Below, piece by piece: positions 1 to 7,334 of a stretch of 12,342 nt of DNA. The translations under genes were made by a program, and so were the position numbers. The stretch covers positions 1 through 12,342 of the forward strand of contig JBDSLU010000352.1 in NCBI GenBank assembly GCA_039916225.1, in the 5' to 3' direction. The notes under the pieces were generated by a model. It made no database searches and had not been told where the DNA came from. It worked only from the letters and a program-made list of their open reading frames with translations. The stretch is from JBDSLU01 sp039916225. GTDB taxonomy: Bacteria; Acidobacteriota; Vicinamibacteria; Vicinamibacterales; Vicinamibacteraceae. How positions within the stretch are numbered: the stretch's first letter is position 1; each line of letters opens with the position of its first letter.

Positions 1-2
1 TG

Positions 3-650
3 GTCGCCGGGCTCGAGGACGTCGCCCGCGCTGAGGGACGCGACGAGATCATGGGCGTCTACATGACCGGCAAGCCGTCCATCCCGGTCATCGAGCACAT
101 CTTCGCCAAGCGCGCCTTCGAGCCGCCGGTGCTGCGCAAGGCGGCGGTGCGGATCACGCCCGAACAAGCGATCAACTGTCCGTGGTGGGGCCGGGGACGC
201 CTGCCCGAGGGCGGCGAGATGTTCATGTGGACCGAGCTGACCGCCGCCGAGCGGGCCCACATGCAGCAGACCAACGCCGAGAAGCAGTGGATCGATCCGC
301 TGCTCGAACCGTGGATCTGCGACGCGCGCGCCGATCCGATCTCGAGCGTCGGCATGCGCGTCAACGGCGAGGTCCTCGGCTGGGTCATCAACCATCGCGC
401 CCCGCCGAACTTCGTGGTCTTCACGACCGCGTTCGTGCGCAAGGATTTTCAGCGCATCGGCGCGCTGTTCAAGCTGCTCGTGCACTCGATCGTGAACATC
501 CAGAACCAGGGGCTCTGCATCACCTTCGTCACCTCGTCGATGTACCCGCGGATGCTGCCGTTCACGCTGACGCGCATCGGTCCCTACGGCGATTTCTGTG
601 GCGAGACGCGCGGCGTCAGCAAGCGCCTGACCGCGGCACAGCACGCGTGA
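3..650 (+). CDS. GNAT-family N-acyltransferase, 5'-truncated by window edge
   Basis: The reading frame is open from base 3, so the true start probably lies outside the window; an in-frame ATG at 51 gives 199 residues. Counting from that ATG, residues 105-116 (NGEVLGWVINHR) and 122-145 (beta strand, then AFVRKDFQRIGALFKLL) resemble the beta4 strand and the acyl-CoA-binding motif A (R/Q-x-x-G-x-G/A plus helix) of GNAT acetyltransferases. The motif is the degenerate R-x-F-Q-R-I-G-A. The first ~35 residues look like the end of another domain, so the full protein may carry two GNAT domains; that is inference. GNAT enzymes move acyl groups from acyl-CoA to amines. The substrate is unknown. The stop codon overlaps the start of the FemAB-like gene by one base (TGATG), so the two are probably co-translated and may act on the same compound. 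Confidence 0.68.
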   Translation, partial: VAGLEDVARAEGRDEIMGVYMTGKPSIPVIEHIFAKRAFEPPVLRKAAVRITPEQAINCPWWGRGRLPEGGEMFMWTELTAAERAHMQQTNAEKQWIDPLLEPWICDARADPISSVGMRVNGEVLGWVINHRAPPNFVVFTTAFVRKDFQRIGALFKLLVHSIVNIQNQGLCITFVTSSMYPRMLPFTLTRIGPYGDFCGETRGVSKRLTAAQHA

Positions 651-1666
651 TGCGCGAGCCGCTGACCCTCGCCCCCGGGGCCGATCACGAGTCCTGGAAC
701 GCCTTCGTCGAAGCCTCGCCGCACGGCCACTTCTTCCAGACCTGGGAATGGGGCGACCTGCAGGCCGACCTGCAGGCGCCGCCGACCCGCATCCTGGCGA
801 TGCGCGGCGATCAGATCGTCGGCGCCCTGCAGATGCTGATGTTCGAGACCGGCCCCGATCGCCGCTTCGGCTTCGTGCCGCGCGGCCCGGCCGCCGATCC
901 GGCCGACGTCGAAGTAGTCGACGCGCTGGTCGGCGCGGCGATCGAATTGGCCGCGGCCGCCGGGGCGTTCCTGCTGCGCTTCGAGCCGCAATGGGAGCGG
1001 ACGCCCGAGCACGTCGCGCTGCTCGAGCGGCACGGCCTCGGTGTCGCCAAGCAGCGCATCATGCCGCTGCGTACGGCACTGGTCGACATCTCCAAGACTG
1101 CCGACGAGGTCTTCGCCGGCTTCCACTCGAACACGCGCAACCGCATCCGCCTGGCCAGCAAGCAAGGCGTCGAGGTGCGCATTGCGAAGGCCGAGGAGAT
1201 GGAAACCTTTCTCGGCCTGTTCGACGAGACGACGACGCGGCACGGCATGCGCAAGGCCGACACCGACGCGATGCGGCTCTCCGCCAAGCACTTCGGCCAT
1301 CGCGATGCGATGCGGCTCTACCTGGCGCGCCACGAGGGCATCGACATCTCCGGCATCGTCGTGTTCATCGGCAGCGGCTGGGCCACCTACCTGTGGGGCG
1401 CGTCGTCGGCCGCGGAAGCGGCGCGCAAGGCGAACCCGAATCAGCTGCTCCACTGGACGGCCATGCAGTGGGGCAAGGAACGCGGCTGCCACACCTACGA
1501 CCTCTACGGCATCCCCGACTACGACGTCGAAGTGCTCGAGGCGGAGTATCACCGCCAGACCGGCGGAATGTGGAACCTCTACAAGTTCAAGCGCGGCTTC
1601 GGCGTCACCGTGCACCGGCACGTCGGCACGTTCGACTGCGTGTTCGCCAAGCGCCAAGCGCCATAA
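650..1666 (+). CDS. FemAB/FemX-like peptidyl aminoacyltransferase (GNAT-fold)
   Basis: This 338-residue protein has the conserved layout of the FemABX family. The N-terminal part has SPHGHFFQTWEWG (residues 23-35). The middle has NTRNRIRLASKQGVEV (161-176), matching the family's 'TR..IR.A.K.GV.V'. The C-terminal lobe has YLWGASS (247-253), NPNQLLHWTAMQWGKERGC (262-280), YDLYGIPD (283-290) and LYKFKRGFG (310-318). Characterised relatives (FemA/B/X, MurM) transfer amino acids from aminoacyl-tRNA to peptidoglycan stem peptides; other relatives act outside the cell wall. The start is the ATG at 650, overlapping the upstream stop; no good Shine-Dalgarno is visible, which fits translational coupling. 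The protein lacks the coiled-coil arm between lobes seen in the ~420-residue staphylococcal Fem proteins. Family assignment is firm, substrate unknown. A role with the nearby ATP-grasp ligases is possible but unproven. Confidence 0.9.
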   Translation: MREPLTLAPGADHESWNAFVEASPHGHFFQTWEWGDLQADLQAPPTRILAMRGDQIVGALQMLMFETGPDRRFGFVPRGPAADPADVEVVDALVGAAIELAAAAGAFLLRFEPQWERTPEHVALLERHGLGVAKQRIMPLRTALVDISKTADEVFAGFHSNTRNRIRLASKQGVEVRIAKAEEMETFLGLFDETTTRHGMRKADTDAMRLSAKHFGHRDAMRLYLARHEGIDISGIVVFIGSGWATYLWGASSAAEAARKANPNQLLHWTAMQWGKERGCHTYDLYGIPDYDVEVLEAEYHRQTGGMWNLYKFKRGFGVTVHRHVGTFDCVFAKRQAP

Positions 1667-1672
1667 TGGAAC

Positions 1673-1790
1673 ATGCCTACCAAGGCCTCTCCCCAAGGTA
1701 GTCCGCACTCCCACCCGCGCGCCGGCTGGGCCGCCGCAGCCAAGGCCATGCGCGCGTCCGGCGAGGATCGCCTCCTGGATCCGCCGAGGA
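1673..1790 (+). pseudogene. Remnant of a small antitoxin-like gene
   Basis: An ATG six bases after the FemAB-like stop begins a frame whose first ~38 residues include HPRAGWAAAAKAMRASGEDR followed by LLDPP. From memory this resembles the 'HPREGWAEAARAM...GDD.LLD' segment of short MazE/AbrB-associated antitoxins, which normally ends soon after in an acidic, Trp-containing tail such as 'FDEEEWEW'. That tail is absent here in all three frames I read. The frame continues into about 200 bases with codons rare elsewhere in the window. I therefore call it a decayed fragment without a toxin partner. An automated pipeline may instead predict one 176-residue protein running to 2203. The resemblance is by eye only. 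Confidence 0.4.
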
Positions 1791-2005
1791 TTTCCGCTCG
1801 CCGGACCGCGGGGCTGACGCCCGACGCGTCCCTCGCGGCCGTCGATCTGAGCGTTCGATCACGGCGATCGCTGAAGTCTCTCCGGGCGGCTTGGCCCGCT
1901 GCACAAGCCCCGACGCCTGGGTTCCTGCATGTCTGCGGCGGGGATGGCGGAACCAGTTCACGCTCGCCTGGCACGGCCGATCGAGCCATTTCTCAGTTAG
2001 TCAAA
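1791..2005. other. Probably non-coding or decayed stretch
   Basis: The plus frame is open but uses codons such as tca, cga, gga, tta, aaa and att, unlike the G/C-ending codons of the neighbouring genes. No domain is recognisable on either strand. The stretch holds two copies of the octamer CCCGACGC (1820-1827 and 1909-1916), and GGGGCT near 1810 can pair with AGCCCC near 1907. It may be the eroded body of the preceding fragment or part of a dispersed intergenic repeat. No tRNA or rRNA signature is evident. Confidence 0.4.
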
Positions 2006-2203
2006 ATGATCGAAGCGTTGCCCCGCCCGGCTCGCCGCTGCTGGAACGAAGCGAGGTCGCGGACCTTCGACATCGGAGTGCAAGCCGGGCCTGGTCCATC
2101 CTGTTTCGAAGACGTCGTAATCAGCGACGCGACCGTCGAGGCCGTGGCAGGCGTTGGCGGACGGATCCAGATCACGCTCTACGCGCCGAGGCGGGACTCG
2201 TGA
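2006..2203 (+). CDS. Small hypothetical protein, possibly a C-terminal remnant
   Basis: The frame from the ATG at 2006 gives 65 residues. It contains SRTFDIGVQAGPGPSCFED and then a Val/Ala-rich stretch ending RIQITLYAP. The pattern of 'FDIG.QAG', a helix with VxAVA, and a terminal beta strand looks like folded protein rather than chance translation. It reminds me of the last part of uncharacterised proteins, but I cannot name a family. There is no Shine-Dalgarno before the ATG, and the same frame is open upstream through sequence with poor codon use, so this may be the tail of a broken gene. Its stop overlaps the next start by four bases (GTGA), which suggests the ORF is or was translated and coupled to that gene. 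Confidence 0.45.
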   Translation: MIEALPRPARRCWNEARSRTFDIGVQAGPGPSCFEDVVISDATVEAVAGVGGRIQITLYAPRRDS

Positions 2204-2703
2204 AGACGTTTCGATTCGGCATCGTCGCGGTCGTCGCCTTCGCGCTTCTCGGCGCCTGGGTGCTGCACAGCCAGTCCACCGTGGGTGAGTCCGGCTTGAC
2301 CGACGCGCTGCGCGACCACGTCCGGGCCGAGTCGTTCGGCCCGATCGCCAAGGTCGCCGACCTGCCCGCCGGCGTCCGCGCGGCCTTGAGCGAACTGTTC
2401 GTTGGCGGCACGACGCTCGAGATGGCCGATCCGGGCATGCCATTCCAGGCGACCGACGTCATGGTCATGCCGCGGCTGCCGGCCCGCCGGCTCGTCTCCG
2501 CCGGCTGCTCCGCCGACCATTGCCTCGTCTACTACGAGCGGGGCGGGTTCGCGCACGTCCACCAGATCGTGCTCCTGAGCAAGACCGACACGTCGGCCCG
2601 ACTCGTTCACGGCGGCGTCGCCGCGGGCGGGCTGACCGATCTCGGACAGATCAAGGACGCCCTGCTGGCCGGCAAGGTCATGGGCGGATCGAAATACTGG
2701 TAG
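2200..2703 (+). CDS. Small membrane-anchored or secreted hypothetical protein
   Basis: The start is GTG at 2200, inside a GTGA overlap with the preceding ORF. The 167-residue product begins with a basic residue and one hydrophobic segment (FGIVAVVAFALLGAWVL, residues 6-22), consistent with a signal anchor or an uncleaved signal peptide. The rest should be periplasmic or extracytoplasmic. Residues 101-115 (AGCSADHCLVYYERG) place two cysteines four residues apart (C103, C108), which could form a disulfide, followed by beta-rich sequence with HVHQIVLL (119-126). I do not recognise the family. Codon use is normal for the window, so it is very likely a real gene. Nothing in the sequence states a function. 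Confidence 0.75.
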   Translation: MKTFRFGIVAVVAFALLGAWVLHSQSTVGESGLTDALRDHVRAESFGPIAKVADLPAGVRAALSELFVGGTTLEMADPGMPFQATDVMVMPRLPARRLVSAGCSADHCLVYYERGGFAHVHQIVLLSKTDTSARLVHGGVAAGGLTDLGQIKDALLAGKVMGGSKYW

Positions 2704-2746
2704 CCGCCCGGAACCCCGGGCCGGGACGCTGCGTCTGGTGCGATCG

Positions 2747-4216
2747 ATGACGCCACACACTGCCCACCTGCCGCTCCGGCTGCTGCGCCGGACGATTCCG
2801 CTCGTCTGTCTGACCGGCCTGCTGCTGCCGGCCCTGGCTGGCGCCCAGGCGGCGCCGGCCGCCGCGCCCGCGTCGACCGACACGGCGGCCGTCGATGCGA
2901 TGGTCGGAAAGTCCATGCAGGCGCGCCAGTTCCCGGGCGTCTCGGTGGCGGTGGTCAAGGACGGCAAAGTCGTCCTCGCCAAGGGCTACGGCTTCTCGGA
3001 CGTCGAGAAGTCGATCAAAGCGACCGAGCAGACCGTCTACCAGCTCGCTTCGGTGACCAAGCAGTTCACCTCGGCGGCGGTGCTGCTGCTGGTCGAGGAC
3101 GGCAAGCTGTCCCTCGACGGCAAGATCACCGAGATCCTGCCCGGCCTGCCGGCGGCCTGGGCCCCGGTCACGGTGCGCCATCTGCTGACGCATACGTCCG
3201 GAATCAAGAGCTACACCGACGTCTTCCGCGAGAAGAAGATCGCCGACAGCCAGGTGTTCACGCCCGATCAGATCCTGGCGCTGGTCAAGGACGCGCCGCT
3301 GGCCTCCGCCCCCGGCGAGAAGTACGCCTACTGCAACACCGGCTACTACCTGCTCGGCATGATCGTCGAGAAGGCTTCCGGCCAGCCCTACGCGACGTTT
3401 CTCGCCGATCGCATCTTCAAGCCGCTCGGCATGACGGCGACGGCGCTCGACGACTACGCCGACGCCCGGCCGATTCGCGCCAAGGGCTACGCCACGTCGA
3501 ACGGACAGACCAAGCCGGCCGAGCACACCCATCCGACGCAGCCGTTCGCGGCGGGCGCCCTCGTGTCGACGATCGTCGATCTGGTGAAGTGGGATGCGGC
3601 GCTGACCGCGCGCAAGCTGCTCAAGCCGGCCAGCTACGAGGCGCTGTGGACGCCGATGCGCCTGGCCGACGGCAAGCCGTCGCCCTACGCGATGGGCTGG
3701 GAGGTCGACCCGTATCGCGGCCACGTCCGCCACGCCCACGGCGGCGGCATCAGCGGCTTCTCGACCTTCATCGCCCGCTTCCCCGACGACAAGCTGACGG
3801 TCATCGCGCTGGTGAACCAGGGGGGCGGCGCCGCCAGCGCGCTCGTCAACGGCATCGCCGAGATCTACGTCCCCGCCCTCAAGCAGGGCGCACCGACGCC
3901 CATCGCCGACGCCGACCCGAAAACGACGGCCTTCCTCAAGGAGGTCCTGGCGTCCGCGGCCAGCGGCGAGGCCAAGCCGGAGTGGCTGACGACGGAGTTC
4001 CAGGCCTTCCTGCTGCCGGATCGCGTCAAGCAGGGGCCGCAGATGATGGGCCGGCACGGCGCGCTCGGGGCCTTCGAGCTGATGGAAGACAGCACGCGCG
4101 ACGACCGTCGCATCCGCGTCTACCGCGCGACGTTCGGCACCACGCCGTTGCGCGTCCAGTTCGCGATCGCGCCCGATGGCAAGATCGCCGGCCTCGGCAT
4201 CTCGCCGATCGACTGA
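2747..4216 (+). CDS. Secreted beta-lactamase-fold serine hydrolase (class C/PBP4*-like)
   Basis: The 489-residue protein (ATG at 2747) has an N-terminal signal peptide: basic RLLRR, then a hydrophobic core ending ALAGAQA (residues 29-35). A GTG at 2738 would add three residues. Catalytic motifs of the serine beta-lactamase/DD-peptidase fold are all present: S102-V-T-K105 (SxxK nucleophile and base), Y195-C-N197 (YxN) and H331-G-G (the HxG that replaces KTG in many class C-like esterases and peptidases). HLLTHTSG (145-152) is another family hallmark. About 110 residues follow the catalytic domain and probably form the extra beta-barrel domain common in secreted members. Likely substrates are peptides, D-amino-acid amides or esters in the periplasm; beta-lactamase activity should not be assumed. 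The gene lies 43 bases after the preceding stop and on the same strand. Confidence 0.9.
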   Translation: MTPHTAHLPLRLLRRTIPLVCLTGLLLPALAGAQAAPAAAPASTDTAAVDAMVGKSMQARQFPGVSVAVVKDGKVVLAKGYGFSDVEKSIKATEQTVYQLASVTKQFTSAAVLLLVEDGKLSLDGKITEILPGLPAAWAPVTVRHLLTHTSGIKSYTDVFREKKIADSQVFTPDQILALVKDAPLASAPGEKYAYCNTGYYLLGMIVEKASGQPYATFLADRIFKPLGMTATALDDYADARPIRAKGYATSNGQTKPAEHTHPTQPFAAGALVSTIVDLVKWDAALTARKLLKPASYEALWTPMRLADGKPSPYAMGWEVDPYRGHVRHAHGGGISGFSTFIARFPDDKLTVIALVNQGGGAASALVNGIAEIYVPALKQGAPTPIADADPKTTAFLKEVLASAASGEAKPEWLTTEFQAFLLPDRVKQGPQMMGRHGALGAFELMEDSTRDDRRIRVYRATFGTTPLRVQFAIAPDGKIAGLGISPID

Positions 4217-4236
4217 GCTGCGAGTTACGATGGACG

Positions 4237-4902
4237 ATGGTTGAGTCGGCCGCGTCCGATCCTCTGGCGTCGTCGGACGGGCACGCGACGGGAATCGACG
4301 CGGCGATTCGGGCGTTCGAAGCCGGCGACCCGCCCGACGACCGGGCGCTCGCGGTGTTCATCACCGAGCATGCGTCGCGGTTCAGCGCGCCGCAGCGACA
4401 GGCCGTCCAGCGGCTGGTCACCTGGCCGGTGCGCGGCCCCGGCGACGGCGGCGCCGACCTCGGCATGACGGCGCTCGTCCACTTCGCCGACAGCGAAGAA
4501 GTGGCGGCGATGTGGAGCCGCTGGATCCGCGGCGGCGCGTTCGACGGGACGCCGTGCTCGCCCGCCGAGCTCGCCCACTACCTGGTCGAGGCGCTGCGCC
4601 AGCACGTCGCCGGCACCGAGCGGCTCGACGAGGCGCTGCGGACACACGTCCGCGCGGCGCTGCGCTCGGGCGACGTCGGCCGCATCAACACCGCGCTGAC
4701 CCACGTCGAGGTGACCGCCCGGGCCGGTGCCCCGATCGCGCTGGCGCTCGTTCGCGAGGCGCACACGGCCACCGGCTCCACCGAGTGGCGGACGTGGACT
4801 GCGCGCGAGCCCGACGCCGCGGAGCGGTTGCGAATCGAAGTGGAGGAGGTCGCCGACGCCACCGCGCGCCGCATCGCCTCCGCGACCTGCGGCGCGGGGT
4901 AA
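4237..4902 (+). CDS. Hypothetical helical protein
   Basis: This 221-residue protein starts at the ATG at 4237, 20 bases after the hydrolase stop; an alternative ATG at 4230 is out of frame. It has no signal peptide or membrane segment and should be cytoplasmic. Predicted by eye it is largely alpha-helical, with amphipathic segments such as PAELAHYLVEALRQHV (near 110-125), TALTHVEVTARAGAPIALAL (near 150) and a charged terminal helix rich in Arg and Glu. Gly, Asp and Pro are common near the middle (GPGDGGADLG). I recognise no family. Strong third-position G/C supports real coding. It follows the hydrolase closely and could share its transcript, and it ends 29 bases before the end of the convergent ATP-grasp operon. 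Confidence 0.7.
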   Translation: MVESAASDPLASSDGHATGIDAAIRAFEAGDPPDDRALAVFITEHASRFSAPQRQAVQRLVTWPVRGPGDGGADLGMTALVHFADSEEVAAMWSRWIRGGAFDGTPCSPAELAHYLVEALRQHVAGTERLDEALRTHVRAALRSGDVGRINTALTHVEVTARAGAPIALALVREAHTATGSTEWRTWTAREPDAAERLRIEVEEVADATARRIASATCGAG

Positions 4903-4931
4903 GCCGGCCGCGCGCCAGCCCAGAGCGGGCG

Positions 4932-6356
4932 TCAGCGGGCGCGGACCACGAACGCCGCCGCCTGTCCGCCGCCCGAGGTGACGTTGGCCAGCCCGGAGCC
5001 GCTGAGACGTGTCAGGCAGCCGACCTGGCGACCGCGGAACAGGTAGGGCGCGAAGTCGACCAGCATGTCGCGCTGGGCGACGGCGTGCGGCGGGCCTGTC
5101 ACCGCCAGGAACGATTCCCGGCGGATCGGGATGCGGTGCTGCAGCACCCAGCTCCGATCGGCGGCCTCTGCCGCTGCGGCACCGGCGACGGCCTTCTGCA
5201 GCGCGGCGTCCCAGTCGCCGACGCTGGTCTCCCAGCCGAGCGTGACGCCAGTGCCGCCGTACTCGTCGTTGGGCTTCAGCACGAGCGAGTCGCGGTACTC
5301 ACAGGCGTAGTCGAGCAGGTCGATGGTCCCGTGATGCGGCGACGTCGTGCGCACGTCCTCGACGACGCGTGTCCACGGGATGGCCGGACCGATTACCGCG
5401 CGTTCGGCATCGGAGAGCCGGCAGAGGCCGCCCTGTCCGATCACGTCGTCGTCGGTGAGCAGCGCGAAGAAGGCCTTCTTGTGCGGGATCTTGCAGCGCA
5501 GGGCGTTGGCCATGCACAGCTTCCCGCTGGCAATGGCCTCGACCAGCACGCGGCAGTCGTCGGCCCGCGCGATCACGTCGTTGACCAGCACCCGCCGGTA
5601 GACCATGTCGATACGCTGGCCGTCCGCCACCAGCGTCGTGCCGTCGAAGGTGAGGTCACGCGGATCGGCGACGACGGTCGGCACGCCGCGCGCCTCGAAG
5701 CGATCCTTCAAGATCAGGAACTCGCTCCAGGTCGGGACCTCGCGGAAGTCCGTGATCAGGATCGTCGGTGGGCTGGCGCGGCCGCCCCACTCCGCGTAGC
5801 TCGCCAGCAGCGCGTCGAGCAGGTGCATCGAGAGCGTGAAGTAGGACGCGTCGAAGCGCTCGCGGAAGCGAGCCATCACCTCGAGGCCGTCGAACACCTC
5901 GCCGAGGTTCTCGGCGTAGGCCAGGCCGGCCGGTGATTCGGCGTTGTACTCGGCGAAGGTCAGCGAGCCGGGCAGCAGAAACGCGTCGAGCCGCGAGGTC
6001 GTGCTGGCCCGCCCGTAGCCCGGATCGATACGCGCCAGGCGCGTCTCGGCCTCGGTGAGCCGCACGCGCTGCAACAGCTCGGGCTGCGCCATCGCGGCGG
6101 CGACGACGCGCTCGCCGATGGCGGCGATCGTCTCGGCGACGGCGCGCACCCGCACCTCATCGGCGGCGTCGATGAAGAAGGGCCGCAGGAACGGGCACAG
6201 CGGCCGGCCGCCGAAGGTGAGCCGGGCGTCGCGCATGCGCTCCGACAGATCGGCCCAGTAGTCCGCCGTGCCTTCGACCTCGGGACGGATCAGCGCGTCC
6301 CAGGTCTCGGCCGGCGACGGCGGGGTACCGGCGCGGCTCGCGGCAGGCTCGCTCAT
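4932..6356 (-). CDS. Circularly permuted ATP-grasp ligase
   Basis: The 474-residue product carries the hallmarks of the circularly permuted ATP-grasp family (CP_ATPgrasp, related to the glutathionylspermidine synthetase fold). They are FAEYNAESPAGLAYAENL (134-151), VYRRVLVNDV (252-261), NALRCKIPHKKAFFALL (284-300), the ATP-binding VLKPNDEYGGTGVTLGWE (359-376), VLQHRIPIRRESF (404-416) and LSGSGLANVTSGGG (451-464). ATP-grasp enzymes activate a carboxylate as an acyl phosphate and join it to an amine, thiol or similar nucleophile; permuted members are usually predicted peptide or amide ligases. The substrate is unknown. It is the last gene of the minus-strand operon. Its ATG is at 6356, 15 bases after the previous stop, with only a weak GGTGA upstream. 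Length matches the family and there is no signal peptide, so it should be cytoplasmic. Confidence 0.88.
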   Translation of the reverse strand: MSEPAASRAGTPPSPAETWDALIRPEVEGTADYWADLSERMRDARLTFGGRPLCPFLRPFFIDAADEVRVRAVAETIAAIGERVVAAAMAQPELLQRVRLTEAETRLARIDPGYGRASTTSRLDAFLLPGSLTFAEYNAESPAGLAYAENLGEVFDGLEVMARFRERFDASYFTLSMHLLDALLASYAEWGGRASPPTILITDFREVPTWSEFLILKDRFEARGVPTVVADPRDLTFDGTTLVADGQRIDMVYRRVLVNDVIARADDCRVLVEAIASGKLCMANALRCKIPHKKAFFALLTDDDVIGQGGLCRLSDAERAVIGPAIPWTRVVEDVRTTSPHHGTIDLLDYACEYRDSLVLKPNDEYGGTGVTLGWETSVGDWDAALQKAVAGAAAAEAADRSWVLQHRIPIRRESFLAVTGPPHAVAQRDMLVDFAPYLFRGRQVGCLTRLSGSGLANVTSGGGQAAAFVVRAR

Positions 6357-6371
6357 CGCGTCACCGGCCCG

Positions 6372-7334
6372 TTACCGCGGCTGGCCAACGAATCCGGAGG
6401 TCTTGCCCCAGCCGAGCATCTGCTCCCACTGCGGCCAGGGATTGGTGGGCGGGCCGTTCAGCGCGCGATCGACCACCAGCTTCGACATCTTGTCGAGCAC
6501 CAGCTCGAAGTAGTGCGGCGTGATGCGGTCGCGCTCGAAGTCGGGCGCGCAATTGAGGAAGTCGATGGCGTAGGGCACCCCGTCCTGGACGCCGAACTCG
6601 ATCGTGTTCATCTCGTAGCCGAGCGCCTGGTTGATGGTCTGCGCGTCCTTGACGATACGGTCGCCGAGCGCCGGCGACAGGTAGCTGTGGTCGACGATGT
6701 ACTTGCGCTGGTGCGGATCGTAGGCCACCGGGGTGATGTCGGTCTTGCCGAAGGTGAAGCAGCGGACGTACTTGTCGAAGCGCACGAACTCCTGCAGCGT
6801 CATCGCATAGGGCGCGGTGCCGTCGTAGGCGGCGATCAGCTCGGCGCGGTTCTCGACCTTGTAGCCGTGCTTCCAGCCGCCGCCGGAGTACGGCTTCAGG
6901 ATCGCCGGCAGGCCGACGTAGTGCAGCAGGCCGTCCCAGTCGATCGGGAAATCGAGGTTGCGCAGCGACGCCGGCAGGATGTCGACATCGGCCGGGTAGG
7001 CCTTCTGCGGCAGCAGTACCGTCTTGGGGATGGCCACGCCGAGCCGCGACATCAGCGCGTAGTTGAAGAACTTGTCGTCGGCGGTCCACCAGAACGGATT
7101 GTTGATGACGTAGGTGCCGTTCATCGCCGCGTACTTCAAGTAGCCGCGGTAGTACTCGACCTCGTGCGAGATGCGGTCGACGATCACCTTGTAGACAGGC
7201 GGCTCGTCGAACTTCGTCCCCGCCAGCCTGACGAACTCGGCGGTGATGCCGTGCGGCTTGCCGATCTCGTCGACGCGCTCGATGAACGCGTGCGGGAAGC
7301 TGTGTTCGCGGCCGACCATCAAGCCGATCTTCAT
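6372..7334 (-). CDS. RimK-like ATP-grasp ligase
   Basis: This 320-residue protein starts at an ATG (7334) that shares four bases (ATGA) with the upstream stop and has a clear GGGAG six bases ahead. It shows the usual ATP-grasp order. An N-terminal alpha/beta preATP-grasp part opens with MKIGLMVGRE. A central lobe carries LPAILKPYSGGGWKHGYKV (142-160), in which K147 is the expected nucleotide-binding lysine, and LQEFV with E182 as the hinge acid. The C-terminal lobe has MNTIEFGVQDG (242-252) and AIDFLNCAPD (256-265), where E246, D258 and N261 occupy the metal-binding positions. Family members form amide or peptide bonds from a carboxylate and an amine using ATP. The Pro/Trp-rich tail (PPTNPWPQWEQMLGWG, 295-310) is distinctive. 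The substrate is unknown; its place between two other ATP-grasp genes argues for successive ligations on one product. Confidence 0.88.
   Translation of the reverse strand: MKIGLMVGREHSFPHAFIERVDEIGKPHGITAEFVRLAGTKFDEPPVYKVIVDRISHEVEYYRGYLKYAAMNGTYVINNPFWWTADDKFFNYALMSRLGVAIPKTVLLPQKAYPADVDILPASLRNLDFPIDWDGLLHYVGLPAILKPYSGGGWKHGYKVENRAELIAAYDGTAPYAMTLQEFVRFDKYVRCFTFGKTDITPVAYDPHQRKYIVDHSYLSPALGDRIVKDAQTINQALGYEMNTIEFGVQDGVPYAIDFLNCAPDFERDRITPHYFELVLDKMSKLVVDRALNGPPTNPWPQWEQMLGWGKTSGFVGQPR

Noticed and set aside
182..649. Long N-terminal extension of the FemAB-like frame beginning at 182
   Set aside because: Its Arg-rich translation is the out-of-frame reading of the GNAT-like gene; FemAB homology begins right after the ATG at 650.
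1861..1960. Possible riboswitch or structured RNA (minus strand contains GGAGAGAC)
   Set aside because: Only one short motif resembles a glycine riboswitch; paired stems and a suitable downstream gene are absent.
2678..4057. Long minus-strand open frame opposite the serine hydrolase
   Set aside because: Arg/Gly/Leu-rich translation without motifs, typical of antisense shadows in high-GC genes; the plus strand has a signal peptide and all catalytic motifs.
4903..4931. Possible bidirectional terminator between convergent genes
   Set aside because: The partial pairing of CCGCGCGCC with GGGCGCGG is imperfect, extends into coding sequence and lacks a T tract, so it cannot be told from chance in this GC content.
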